Source of the DNA: Moorena sp. SIOASIH
GTDB lineage: Bacteria > Cyanobacteriota > Cyanobacteriia > Cyanobacteriales > Coleofasciculaceae
Length of the DNA: 64,000 bases
Direction of reading: 5' to 3'
Assembly (NCBI RefSeq): GCF_010671925.1
Contig: NZ_JAAHIH010000001.1
Span: 1 to 64,000 of the forward strand
Every line of letters begins with the position of its first letter. Position 1 is the first letter of the stretch. A model generated the notes under the pieces. The model did not search any database, was not told the DNA's origin, and saw only the letters and a program-made list of their open reading frames with translations. The translations under genes and the position numbers were made by a program. This document shows positions 44,648-53,618 of this stretch, piece after piece.

Positions 44648-46203
44648 CCTCCACCTGGCTATCGCCGTTCGCGTAGCGTGGCGATAGCCAGGTGGAGGTG
44701 TCTTATGCTAATTTAGAGCTACCCCTAGCCCATAAATCACACAGACAAGCCCAGCTTCTAGGCGATCGTCCAGAACTTTTGCTGGAACGACCCTCACTGC
44801 CATTTCTGCGAGTGAGTTGAAGTATGCCCCTAGCGCCGATATTGTAAGCGCCGTTTAGGTCGGCATTGAACTGCTTACCTGAGGAGAAGGTTGCTAGAGC
44901 ATAATTTTTTGAATCACGTCTAACAATGCCCGTGCCATCGTAAGCAAGCTTTGAAGTATAAGCCGCCACAACTTCCACTACCTTGCCACCCAACTCAGCC
45001 CATTTCATTTCAGTGAAATCACGAATTTTTGCTTTGAGCCATCCATGAAACCTTTGCCTGAGGTTAGACCGTTTCCGCCCCCCTTTTGGCTTCCATCCTC
45101 TTAGATTCTCAAATACAATCGCTTCCGAGTTAAACTTCTCAGCAACCTGAACAATTCGTTTAGAGACAATATGACTGATTTGGTTGTTGATTCTCTGACA
45201 TTTTTGATAGGTTTTAGAGCAGAAACCTTTGTGAAGTCTCCCGCCTTTACCCATCGTTTTAGACGCCCGCATGGATACGGATTTCAGACGCACATCCCGA
45301 CGGTCTATGTCTCTCCCAGGGTGGATAAACTCCCTGTGGATTACAGTGCCGCTGTGGGTTACGACTGATAGGCTTGCAGTGGTGTTAATTCCTAGATCTA
45401 CCGCAGTTACATTAGCTTCTGGTTTTCGTTTTTCTGGCTTGCAGTTGAACGGAACAGATAGGTGACAATACCTTTCATTGAAAATCAAAGAAGGCGACAT
45501 CATTTTGTTGCTGGCCACCTGATGCCTTTCCCTCAAACCAGTGATTTGGACAGTAGTCCAGACCCAATCCAGACCGTTGAAAACTTTGATTTCGACTTGG
45601 TCAAAGCCATGTAGTTTATAGCATTGTCCTTTGTACAGGGCGGGATAGCAGCCAGTATTAGCATTTAATTTTGGTGGTTTAGTGTCTCGTCGTTTCCGCG
45701 TACCCGACTGCCATTCGTTGTATCGGGTCACATAACTGCTAACTTGACCAGCAGCAAAAGCAATTGCAGCACGGCGATAATAACTAGGAAATTTGTAAAA
45801 AGCTTTGTTGAATTGTGGATATTTGATATTTGGGCGCTTTGCTGTTTGGTGCATCAAACACTCAACAGCAGGAGTTAGCTGATCTGCTGTCAAAGAACCT
45901 AGTTCAGACCAGTGAGTATAAATAATGCCAACCAAGAAACGACAAGCATGGCGATACACCTTGACCGTCTCCCCAAACAGTAGTTTTTGGTCGGGGGTAG
46001 GATTTAATTGCCATTTGTCAGTTCTTATGACTTTGGTCGGCGTTTTCACTGGTCTAAAAAACTATCCTATACTTAGTATTTTAGCATACAAAATATCAGA
46101 CGATAATATAACAATCAGTGTTCCAGATTTTTAGTAATTAGTATTGGCGTGGACTAACCCCCACCTGGACGTTCGCGCAGCGTGGCCTACGGCCAGGTGG
46201 GGG
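44648..46203 (-). mobile_element. IS200/IS605-superfamily tnpB element with palindromes in both terminal hairpins
   Basis: The 3' hairpin has perfect 19-bp arms at 44648-44666 and 44680-44698 (CCTCCACCTGGCTATCGCC and its inverse) with loop GTTCGCGTAGCGT. The 5' hairpin has CCCCCACCTGG (46158-46168) and CCAGGTGGGGG (46193-46203) with loop ACGTTCGCGCAGCGTGGCCT then ACGG. Both loops are the short palindromic repeat that elsewhere breaks tnpB. A 12-bp inverted pair (GAGAATGAAGCT, 44635-44646 and 46258-46269) lies outside. Confidence 0.75.
44703..46049 (-). CDS. tnpB: TnpB-family protein lacking the zinc-ribbon cysteines
   Basis: This 448-residue protein keeps the RuvC acidic residues: AVDLGINTT (Asp218), IVFENLRGW (Glu314) and FNADLNGAYNIGARG (Asp397). 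The zinc ribbon between RuvC-II and -III is absent: the segment reads YTSKLAYDGTGIVRRDSKNY with no Cys pairs. This is a known cyanobacterial IS891/IS1341-type branch. A basic Ser/Arg-rich tail follows residue 412. The reading frame is intact, so activity is possible. Confidence 0.85.
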   Translation of the reverse strand: MKTPTKVIRTDKWQLNPTPDQKLLFGETVKVYRHACRFLVGIIYTHWSELGSLTADQLTPAVECLMHQTAKRPNIKYPQFNKAFYKFPSYYRRAAIAFAAGQVSSYVTRYNEWQSGTRKRRDTKPPKLNANTGCYPALYKGQCYKLHGFDQVEIKVFNGLDWVWTTVQITGLRERHQVASNKMMSPSLIFNERYCHLSVPFNCKPEKRKPEANVTAVDLGINTTASLSVVTHSGTVIHREFIHPGRDIDRRDVRLKSVSMRASKTMGKGGRLHKGFCSKTYQKCQRINNQISHIVSKRIVQVAEKFNSEAIVFENLRGWKPKGGRKRSNLRQRFHGWLKAKIRDFTEMKWAELGGKVVEVVAAYTSKLAYDGTGIVRRDSKNYALATFSSGKQFNADLNGAYNIGARGILQLTRRNGSEGRSSKSSGRSPRSWACLCDLWARGSSKLA

Positions 46204-46292
46204 AATGCGTCACACGTACCGTTCAAAATCATTAAAACCTCTTGACTAAAGGTTTTCAGCTTCATTCTCGGATTCTAAGTTTTAACGTTTAT

Positions 46293-46430
46293 TTATTCCC
46301 ACCTACTTAAAGGGACGCTCAACAGATTGAAATGGCCGAGCCAAGCCGCCAAAATATTTTTACTCGCATTGATGTCTCGGTCATGGTTAGTCCAATATAC
46401 CGCTAGACGACCTGCTGCCATCCCAGATGA
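46293..46430 (-). pseudogene. C-terminal remnant of another TnpB
   Basis: The minus strand reads AVYWTNHDRDINASKNILAA then WLGHF... to TAA at 46293-46295. HDRDINASKNIL is the RuvC-III motif of TnpB. Only ~40 codons remain, ending near the DUF6492 stop at 46458. It sits directly outside the element at 44648-46203, so the newer element landed in or next to an older one. Confidence 0.7.
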
Positions 46431-46457
46431 AGCCGAATCCATTGAGATTTCCAATCT

Positions 46458-47483
46458 TTAGTGTGTGCTAGAGACTTCAGTCATCCGAGGATTCCAACGA
46501 GAACGCAACTCTTCGATATGCATATTCTCTCTGTTCTTTTTGAGATGTCGAGGGCTACTTTCAAAAGATAAAGAAGATGGCAGCGGATCTGACCCATACT
46601 CAGCTTGAATAAAGGATTCTAACTCTGTATAGGACGGAGAAAAGCTTTCTTGGGTCGGCTGGGATACGGTCGATTGATATCGCCGTAATGTCGCAGAAAA
46701 CAAACCCGTACCATCATCAAAAAACCGTTCAGTCGTTGCCCCATAGCGTTCATAGGGATGAAAAGCTAGATGATCTGGGGCTTGAGCTCCCACCCAGGAA
46801 ACGTAAGACCAATATTCACTAAAGGTGCCAAATTTCAGCGCAGATCGCATCATCAGCAACAACCAATGGTCATCCGATTGAAAGTAGTTGCTCACCTGAC
46901 ACTTAAAGGACTTAAGGTGCTCTTGTTTAAACCACATATGATGGGGAATAAAAGTGCCTTCAGGGTCTGTTAGGGGTTCAACCCCCAACACCGAGCGAAT
47001 CCATTCTGCCCAAGTGGAGACAATGCTGGCATTGCCCCACTGATTGTGCTGAAGTAGGGCAAACGTATGCTGTTGGGTTTGGTTCTCCTCACAAATCAGG
47101 GGCCAAGTCGCAACCGGAAGTAGGTCACTATCCCAGACAACATACCATTCACTTAAGTCATCAATTCCCTCACCAGCACCCAGTTTTAAGAGTTGCTGAT
47201 AGAACCAGCCTGGAGTATAAAGGGATTCCCCGAGTTCCAGTTCAGCACAAATTCTGTCTTTTGTCAGACCACTTTTTTGAAAGAAGGTTTCCTCAGAATG
47301 GGTATAAAGGGGAGCCAGTTCCCAACCCTGAGACACCTGTTGTAGTGATCGCGCCTGTGGCTCAGGTGAAATCACATGGATACTGCGAGGTTTGTAATGG
47401 GTTGTAATTCCCTCAAGCACACCCCGCGTGTTCCAGCGCAACTGATAGAGAGGAATCACAAAGTCGAAGATTTCTTGTGACAT
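46458..47483 (-). CDS. DUF6492-type putative glycosyltransferase
   Basis: This 341-residue protein has FDFVIPLYQLRWNTRG at the N-terminus, GWFYQQLLKLGAGEGI near 111 and WYVVWDSDLLPV near 128, where the DSD is a GT-A-like metal site. FIPHHMWFKQEHL follows near 188. This order fits DUF6492 proteins, which resemble glycosyltransferases of surface polysaccharide loci. Substrate unknown. It stands alone between mobile-element debris. The 343-bp gap to 47826 holds two degenerate AACCCCATTCA-type AT-rich repeats and no gene. Confidence 0.7.
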   Translation of the reverse strand: MSQEIFDFVIPLYQLRWNTRGVLEGITTHYKPRSIHVISPEPQARSLQQVSQGWELAPLYTHSEETFFQKSGLTKDRICAELELGESLYTPGWFYQQLLKLGAGEGIDDLSEWYVVWDSDLLPVATWPLICEENQTQQHTFALLQHNQWGNASIVSTWAEWIRSVLGVEPLTDPEGTFIPHHMWFKQEHLKSFKCQVSNYFQSDDHWLLLMMRSALKFGTFSEYWSYVSWVGAQAPDHLAFHPYERYGATTERFFDDGTGLFSATLRRYQSTVSQPTQESFSPSYTELESFIQAEYGSDPLPSSLSFESSPRHLKKNRENMHIEELRSRWNPRMTEVSSTH

Positions 47484-47826
47484 AGCGTTTAACTCCGAAT
47501 TTCTCTAGACTATCAACAATAAAAATATCATCTTAATGGAACAAGGAGTCGGTGTTAGTTTAGGATGTTAAGGTCTCTTGCCATTATTAACATCTAAGCT
47601 AAACAAGTACCTCAGAACCCCATTCAGAATTGATCATTCATCACTTATCATTCATATGTGCTAGCGGTGAAACCTCTGCTCTTGCGACTGGTTGAGCAGA
47701 ACTTAGCTTAAGCTAGACTTCAAGTCGCCTTCAACCCCATTCATAATTTATAATTCATCATTCAATAATTCAATTGTGGGGTTTGGGCATCCCTCCCGAT
47801 CATCTCTGATTTAGCAAGGGAGGATG

Positions 47827-48207
47827 TCAACGATGATTTGTATTCAACTGTTCTTCTAATTTGCGACTTCCTAAAGACATCAAATAATAGAACACCCAAT
47901 AGAGAATACCGATAAAGATATAAACCTCAGAGTAAGGTCTTAAAAACATAGAATTCGTGAAAATTAAACGACTAATGCCTAACAACTCTAAGAATAGCAC
48001 AATTACCAACAGTGTTGTATCCTGAAAAAGACTAATAAACTGGCAGGTAATCGATGGAATCGAGATTTTAAAAGCTTGAGGTAAAACAATCAATCCTAAA
48101 GTGAACGGGGTATTCAAACCCAGGGCTTTAGAAGCTTCTACTTGACCTCTCGGTATGGCTTGGAGTCCACCCGGCAGGTTTTCTGCTAAATATGCTAAAC
48201 TAAACAT
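47827..48207 (-). pseudogene. C-terminal fragment of polar amino-acid ABC transporter permease
   Basis: The 126 codons match the end of His/Glu/Gln/Arg-type permeases: FSLAYLAENLPGGLQAIPRG, then the EAA loop GQVEASKALGLNTPFTLGLI, FISLFQDTTLLVIV and a last helix. Family members are about 220-400 residues with several more N-terminal helices, which are absent upstream. No partner ATPase or binding protein is nearby. It is a 5'-truncated remnant; a shortened active protein is unlikely. Confidence 0.75.
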
Positions 48208-48320
48208 TTTTAACCCTACAATTGCCTAGAATACGTGATCCTGTCCCATTCCTTTGGGTAAAAATAAGGACAGTAAAACCTGTCCCATAAATAAGCTAAT
48301 GTGCATTTAAATTGGTTAAT

Positions 48321-48425
48321 ATACCAAATCCGGTTTAATAAGACTATATTCAAAACAATCAAAGTCCTTGCTTAGACTTGATTTGAGGATTTAGGTAAGT
48401 AACCTATAATAACCGGATTTGGTAT
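48321..48425. repeat. 105-bp inverted-repeat element (ATACCAAATCCGG family, copy B)
   Basis: Perfect 15-bp ends: ATACCAAATCCGGTT (48321-48335) and AACCGGATTTGGTAT (48411-48425). Same length class as copy A at 44529-44634; the interiors do not match by eye. Confidence 0.75.
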
Positions 48426-48739
48426 TACCTATTCCCTTTTGGTAAACTCAATTGCTACATCGCTTACATTAAGGGAGTTTGAGTCTCAAACTAGTACAAA
48501 TGAACGGGGTAACTTCAATCAAAAAACTTTTATCTGTAGTTTTTGATACTAATTTAGATGAGCTTATCCTGGTTCAACCCGTCAAATTTATAATATAGCA
48601 GTTCTCATACTGATGAGCGACATTGCTTATCCCTTTAAGGCAAAAGGCAATAGGCATGCTAGCAATAGTAAAGAGGGTTTTAAGGTAATCAGTCTAAAAG
48701 TAGAGTGTACCTCATAACTGCGATAAACACTATAATTGT

Positions 48740-48775
48740 GTTACATATCTTTGCTATAATTTAGATTGCTTTACA
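48740..48775. promoter_or_regulatory. Second copy of the GTTACATATCTTTG...TTGCTTTACA block
   Basis: 36 bp, same length as 40225-40260, with differences confined to the middle. It is not close upstream of an intact gene here, so it may be part of a dispersed repeat rather than a promoter element. Confidence 0.3.
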
Positions 48776-48866
48776 TCAAGTCTAGGTTACTTGTGACTTG
48801 TCAAGTAATAAATAACAAGTAAAACAAGTAACCTAGTAACAAGTCACAAGTAACGATTTCTATGGT

Positions 48867-50180
48867 TTACCAAAGATGTCTCCACCAAGGAGTAGGCTTA
48901 ACATCAGGAAAATCGATTTTGTTGCGGATTTCATCAATATCCCATCCAGTCAACTCAGCTAAGGTTTGAGCTTCCTGTTGTAATCGTCGATTTAAGGATT
49001 GTTGATAGTCAACTCCTGCCCTACAGCTCATCTTCCCAGTAAAGGGATGACGAAGGATATATCGTCCCTGAAACAATTCACGGTTTGACGTTTCCTGGAA
49101 CATCAAATCTTCTGGGAACGTATCACGGGTATAGCGAACATGGAGGCGAGTGATATAAACATTATTGGGTCTTCCTGAGTTTATCCAAAAGACACCTGAT
49201 TTCCGGAGTTCTTCCGGATTGAGAGGGTTAGCTGAACATGGGTCACAACTAGCCATATTCCAAGCATATTCAACAAAAGCTACTTTTTTCCCTTCACTCT
49301 CGTAAGCAGTTTCGAACATAGCAGTGTAGAAATCACCAAACTCTGTTTTGACAAATACCGGAATTTCAGTATTAGAAGGAATCTTTACCGTGCGGTAGTT
49401 TGTAATTTCAGCCTGACCTCGGGGTGATAACACATAGACAATCAGGTCTTGCTCACCCGTAGCATTCATCATCCCTAAGCGAATGGGCAGCATAAATCGG
49501 GGAGACTCGTAAGCCATCTGGAGGGGTCGCAACCGTTGGTAGGCAGTTTTGTCAAATTCCTCCAGATTGACTTTGGCAACGAAAAATTTCATATTCTGGC
49601 GGATGTAGGGTCGCAATAGCCGATTTGCTCCCTGTGGAATTTTATAACCGTTGCGTCTGAGCCAGGTTTCTAAACCTCTAGAGTCCTTAGCACTGAGGAT
49701 AAGAATGTTATATTCTCCAACTGAGAAGCGCTCCTCTACCGTGACACCTAAAGCACGATCATCAGCATTCCTTGCCCTTGTGCCACTTCTAGGACCACTT
49801 TGCGGTAGTGGCGCACTTTCGAGATACCTTCGGTTATCGGCACAGGGGTCTGGGTCAAAATATTCCACTAGTCGAGGTGCACTAAACTGATCGAGGCGTT
49901 CAATAATTTTAGGGTTACCTACGTTGACCTGTTCTTGCTGAAGCACCACAGGAACTGGGACAACCATGGCAAAGTCTTTAACATCCCCTTGATAGTCATT
50001 TGCCATGGTTAAAACAGTGCGATCGCCATCCCGAGCAATTACCACTTGAGAGGTCTGGTTATATAGTTTAGTATCAGCTTTTGCGACATAAAACCCACAA
50101 AAACCCCAGGCTTTTTGAGCCAACCCTAAACTCACTAAAACCGTTATCAAAATAGTACTTATAACCCGAATAATTTTCAT
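48867..50180 (-). CDS. DUF2330 family exported protein
   Basis: This 437-residue protein has an N-terminal signal peptide (KIIRVISTILITVLVSLGLA then QKAWGFCGFYV). The conserved DUF2330 core follows: ANDYQGDVKDFAMVVPVPVV, FGVYNILILSAKDS-like GEYNILILSAKDSRGLETWL, and a Cys-rich CDPCSANPL block. Function is unknown. It follows the RnfD-like gene by 40 nt, and the two are probably one operon. Confidence 0.88.
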   Translation of the reverse strand: MKIIRVISTILITVLVSLGLAQKAWGFCGFYVAKADTKLYNQTSQVVIARDGDRTVLTMANDYQGDVKDFAMVVPVPVVLQQEQVNVGNPKIIERLDQFSAPRLVEYFDPDPCADNRRYLESAPLPQSGPRSGTRARNADDRALGVTVEERFSVGEYNILILSAKDSRGLETWLRRNGYKIPQGANRLLRPYIRQNMKFFVAKVNLEEFDKTAYQRLRPLQMAYESPRFMLPIRLGMMNATGEQDLIVYVLSPRGQAEITNYRTVKIPSNTEIPVFVKTEFGDFYTAMFETAYESEGKKVAFVEYAWNMASCDPCSANPLNPEELRKSGVFWINSGRPNNVYITRLHVRYTRDTFPEDLMFQETSNRELFQGRYILRHPFTGKMSCRAGVDYQQSLNRRLQQEAQTLAELTGWDIDEIRNKIDFPDVKPTPWWRHLW

Positions 50181-50220
50181 TTTTATTTATTTTTTTGTCT
50201 TTAACTCAAGTTACTTAACG

Positions 50221-51231
50221 TCATTCAACAAATTCACTATCATGCCAGGAAAATCTCGTAGATGACCAGATAAAATCCAAAATTACGCTCAAAGGGGATA
50301 GGGCAAACAACGCCCAGAAAATAGCGGTAGGCAGGAAGAATTGATTACGCAATATAAAAGTCAGTAAAGCAATACACACCGCCCAGAGCAATCGACTAAT
50401 CGGTGCATTGGGGATTGAGCGAGGGTCGGTTAGCATAAATAGGGCAAACAGTAACAAAGACCCACTCATCAACCGATGGCAAAATACATCCCAACTCCAG
50501 CCAAGCCAGAGATTTCTAATCCCTTCTAAAACCGCATAGGCACCCAAAAAAGCTGCCGTTGTATCCCATCGTCCTACCCGTTTTAACACCATACTGCCAG
50601 TGCCCGCAAATAATAGAGCATACCAACCATCATCCCCCCACTGTCCTGGAGAAACCCAAGCATCATTGGTTAGGATAAGAACAGCAATAATTCCAAAATT
50701 GGCTGGATTAAAAAAATGCTTGCCCTCAACTCGGAAAATAAATTTACTCAAAATTCCTACGGAGCCAGCTAAAACCATAGTGCTATAGTTATCAGCTCGC
50801 AGCAACAGACTCAAGCTTAAGGCTGTAATCATAGCACTTTTTAGGGAAGGGGGTTTGGGAGAACTGGCGAAAGTAGCATCATTATCCTGGGGGCAATTTG
50901 GTTGTTTTCTCAGCAGATTAAGAATTGTTTCTAAGGTTTGAATTTTGCACCATTCAAGGGTAGATTCAAGGGTAGTTTTAAAATCGAGTTTGGGATTAAA
51001 CCCCAAAGGAAGGCCAAGGAAAGAGAGGCCAAGATCCCCAGGGTTTTTGATTGCGGATCTGTGTTTGGGGTTTGACCAAAGAAATGCTGCTAACCACTGA
51101 GTTAGTAGGCAGCTTACGATTACGACTAGAATCAAGTCTGGTCTTAGTGTCCAGTCCCGAGTGCTGATGCCCAAGACTAGGAAGATGGAGAGAAACAGAA
51201 TTTGATTGTTTCGGGGGTCTTGTTGCCACAT
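50221..51231 (-). CDS. RnfD/NqrB-family membrane protein
   Basis: This 336-residue protein has about eight transmembrane helices. GKHFFNPANFGIIAVLILTN and FMLTDPRSIPNAPISRLLWA are the conserved blocks of the NQR2/RnfD/RnfE family. The other Rnf or Nqr subunits are not nearby. In cyanobacteria this gene often stands with a DUF2330 gene, as here. It may bind flavin but the role is not known. Confidence 0.85.
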   Translation of the reverse strand: MWQQDPRNNQILFLSIFLVLGISTRDWTLRPDLILVVIVSCLLTQWLAAFLWSNPKHRSAIKNPGDLGLSFLGLPLGFNPKLDFKTTLESTLEWCKIQTLETILNLLRKQPNCPQDNDATFASSPKPPSLKSAMITALSLSLLLRADNYSTMVLAGSVGILSKFIFRVEGKHFFNPANFGIIAVLILTNDAWVSPGQWGDDGWYALLFAGTGSMVLKRVGRWDTTAAFLGAYAVLEGIRNLWLGWSWDVFCHRLMSGSLLLFALFMLTDPRSIPNAPISRLLWAVCIALLTFILRNQFFLPTAIFWALFALSPLSVILDFIWSSTRFSWHDSEFVE

Positions 51232-51609
51232 TATCTACCCATTCTGATCCGACTGTTAAAGTAATCAGGGCGCTCTGTATGGATCAGGTTTAACACAAAA
51301 AAAGACGCTAACTCTACCAAGACTAATGCCAGAGCGATCAGGAAATGTTTCCCCGCTGCCAACACCAGGCTAAGGGAGCGATCGCACCATACTGTACAAA
51401 TGCCTTTACAAATGCCTTTACAAATGCCTTTACAAATGCTATAGAGCTACTATTTTTGAGTGGTTCATCGGGCATGATATCAAGTATAGTGGTCAGTTAA
51501 CCATTACCCATTACCCACTCCCCTCAATTATTCCATAATTAATGGATAATTTTCTAGGTTAGAAATTAAGAAAATTTTAGTTAGATGGCCAGATAATTGC
51601 CAATTGTAA
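51232..51609. other. 380-bp intergenic region with a 12-bp tandem repeat
   Basis: Four copies of TACAAATGCCTT (51394-51440) run into GCTATAG. A CCATTACCCATTACCC heptamer-type stretch lies near 51500. No gene is seen. Confidence 0.7.
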
Positions 51610-52521
51610 TTAAGTATAATTAGCCAAAATTTGACGAATTTGATCATCAATAGTCTCTGGTTTCTCCACCATCGCCATATGTCCACATTGAGCAATTTCA
51701 ATCACATTGTCCCCACACAATTGAAAGAGACTGTGAAAACTAGCAAGATGACGCACATATTTCGGTTCCATTACCTTATCCTGAGTACCAGCAATGAAAT
51801 AAACAGGTTGTTTGAGTCGGGAAACAACCTGAGGTAAGCGATGGACCTCGGCTTCTGTGGTGGAATCTAGTAACGTCCTCAGTGCAGCTTCCGCATTAGC
51901 AGTAACAAAATCAATAACCCGTTGACGTCCCCATTTCCGGGCAATAGGACGCGCTACCTGAGCCCGGGTAAACAGTAAGTCCAGTAAAGGGACATAACAC
52001 AACCAACGGGGACGGCGTTTGACCAACTGCTCACCAGCCAGCCGAAAGCGCTCAAATTCTTCTTTAAGATAAATTCCACCACCAGCATTAAGACAGATTA
52101 CCCCTTGAATCCTCTGAGGTAGCAAATAGGCACCCCACAGAGCAATGCTACCCCCTAGGGAATGACCAACTAACCAAGCCTGTTCGATTCCCAGTTTTTC
52201 TAACAGGATGCCCAAGTCCTCAGCATAGGCAGCTAAGCTATAGCGGTCAGTGGATGAAGCAGCAGTCTGAGGAAATGGTGATTCCGAGTCCCGGTTAGAT
52301 GTTGAGCTTTGAGTGTTATGAATTTGGGACTGGGATTCACCGAATCCCCGCAGGTCATAGATCAGACACTGATACTGCTGTGACAACCTATAAATTAGAG
52401 GTTGCCAATAGCTACGGCTTAACAGCCAGCCGTGGATGAAAACCAAAACAGGGCAGGATGATTTAGTAGGAGGTGTTAATTCGTAAGTATGGGATACTCC
52501 TAGGATGTTAATGGTTGCCAT
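51610..52521 (-). CDS. Alpha/beta-fold hydrolase
   Basis: This 303-residue protein has FIHGWLLSRSYWQPLIYRLS (oxyanion HG), DLRGFGESQ, the nucleophile elbow GHSLGGS, GTQDKVME with the acid and CGHMAMVEKPE with the catalytic His. This is the complete Ser-Asp-His triad. The closest kinds are esterases and related hydrolases of cyanobacteria; substrate is unknown. A Ser/Gln-rich loop (about 66-90) is inserted before the nucleophile. Confidence 0.88.
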   Translation of the reverse strand: MATINILGVSHTYELTPPTKSSCPVLVFIHGWLLSRSYWQPLIYRLSQQYQCLIYDLRGFGESQSQIHNTQSSTSNRDSESPFPQTAASSTDRYSLAAYAEDLGILLEKLGIEQAWLVGHSLGGSIALWGAYLLPQRIQGVICLNAGGGIYLKEEFERFRLAGEQLVKRRPRWLCYVPLLDLLFTRAQVARPIARKWGRQRVIDFVTANAEAALRTLLDSTTEAEVHRLPQVVSRLKQPVYFIAGTQDKVMEPKYVRHLASFHSLFQLCGDNVIEIAQCGHMAMVEKPETIDDQIRQILANYT

Positions 52522-52616
52522 ACCTTGATCTTATCGAAGAATTAACAGGATAGGAAATTAGTCAGTGATTTTAATCACATCTTGTTTGTCCTTACTTGAA
52601 AAGTAGGCAGGATGAC

Positions 52617-52717
52617 GGACTTAGGCACCAAGAGCCTTAAAACCCGGTTTCTGGTTATAAATCAAAGGCTGAAATCGTTGTAATTATTTTAAGAAACTGG
52701 GTTTGCGGCATAAGTCC
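52617..52717. repeat. Imperfect inverted-repeat element (GGACTTAGGCAC / GGCATAAGTCC)
   Basis: Outer imperfect arms GGACTTAGGCAC and GCGGCATAAGTCC enclose inner arms AAAACCCGGTTTCT (52639) and AGAAACTGGGTTT (52692). The outer arms resemble the AGGACTTACGCA ends of the element at 63742-63830. Confidence 0.55.
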
Positions 52718-52739
52718 TGTGCTTGTCACCCAATGATGA

Positions 52740-53585
52740 CTAAAACACTTGACCTAGTAATCGCCGCCGAATGCTTTCAGCAATTTTTTGACCTAAATAA
52801 TCGGGAATCAAGTTTCCGTTAGGGCCTAGTAGGTAAAGAATCAGCCGGGTTCGTCCCCGCCACACCAGCAAGTTGGCATTGACCACCAGTAAATCCTCTT
52901 GCCAGATGGCGTACATAACTTTGTAAAATAATCCAGGTTGGTTATTTGCCTCAATTAACAGCGCTGGTAGATGGAACACTGGGTCTACGTAAAATTCTGT
53001 TTCTACCTGCTTCAAGCCAGCATCGAGATTAAATTCCACTGCCAGCATTTGTTCCACCTCAAAGCGCCCTGCCAAAGCCTCCCTCAGGGCACGGCAGACA
53101 TTTTCTGAGGTTTTGTGGGTCAGCGCTTTCCGGTTACGAGACACCACTAGTTTCATAAACACCAGCATTGGGGGACTAATTTGACCATAAAGACTGAGAC
53201 TGTGGATAGTCAGTCCATAGGCAGTCAGAACGCCAAAAATGTCACTGAGCAGAAAAGACTCATTGCGGTAAGCAAAGTGCAGGACACTTTTTGAGCCTTC
53301 CGGTTTGATCTCAATTACAGCATGTTGGGTTTTATAGAGTCGGTAAGCCAGTCTGAGGTTGTGCAGTTGGATCTCACTACTGACAAACTGTTCATAGAAC
53401 TTAGGAAACGCTCGGTTGAAGCGTTTCAGGATTTCTTGTTGGGATGATTTCCAACCCACAGTGATCGATAGGGGTAGGTGGCTATTCTTGTTTATCAAAA
53501 GGTGCGACCCGTTCGCGTAGCGTGGCCTTTTGGCCAAGGCGCGACCCAAGGTCGGGTTCCCCGGCCTTGGAGGCGCGCACCTCAT
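52740..53585 (-). CDS. ACT-like (GlnD-type) regulatory protein, N-terminus altered by a repeat
   Basis: The 281 codons include two ACT-like beta-alpha segments: SVLHFAYRNESFLLSDIFGV and HLPALLIEANNQPGLFYKVM, as in the C-terminus of PII uridylyltransferases; no nucleotidyltransferase or HD domain is present. So it is probably a free-standing sensor in cyanobacteria. The first ~29 codons (MRCAPPRPGNPTLGRALAKR and on) are encoded by the palindromic repeat at 53500-53618. The true start may be TTG 53498 or the GTG in ITVGWKSS. None has a clear ribosome site. Confidence 0.6.
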   Translation of the reverse strand: MRCAPPRPGNPTLGRALAKRPRYANGSHLLINKNSHLPLSITVGWKSSQQEILKRFNRAFPKFYEQFVSSEIQLHNLRLAYRLYKTQHAVIEIKPEGSKSVLHFAYRNESFLLSDIFGVLTAYGLTIHSLSLYGQISPPMLVFMKLVVSRNRKALTHKTSENVCRALREALAGRFEVEQMLAVEFNLDAGLKQVETEFYVDPVFHLPALLIEANNQPGLFYKVMYAIWQEDLLVVNANLLVWRGRTRLILYLLGPNGNLIPDYLGQKIAESIRRRLLGQVF

Positions 53586-53618
53586 GGGAATTTAATTCTT
53601 AATGCGGAAAGCGCACCT
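53500..53618. repeat. AGGTGCG...CGCACCT composite palindromic repeat
   Basis: AGGTGCG at 53500-53506 is matched by CGCACCT at 53576-53582 and again at 53612-53618. Inside are TTCGCGTAGCGTGGCC, TTTTGGCCAAGGC and GAATTTAATTCTTAATGCGG. The GAATTTAATTC core and the ends recur at 57970-58018 and 63687-63733. Confidence 0.8.

Larger units (their letters stand above)
48208..48866. other. 660-bp repeat-rich intergenic region
   Basis: No gene is supported. Besides the two items listed separately, GTGTACCTCATAACTGCGAT and AACACTATA at 48704-48733 look like a solitary right end of the TGAGGTACA element family. GTTACTTGTGACTTGT near 48784 and ACAAGTCACAAGTAAC near 48838 are perfect inverses that could form a stem downstream of the DUF2330 gene. 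Confidence 0.55.
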
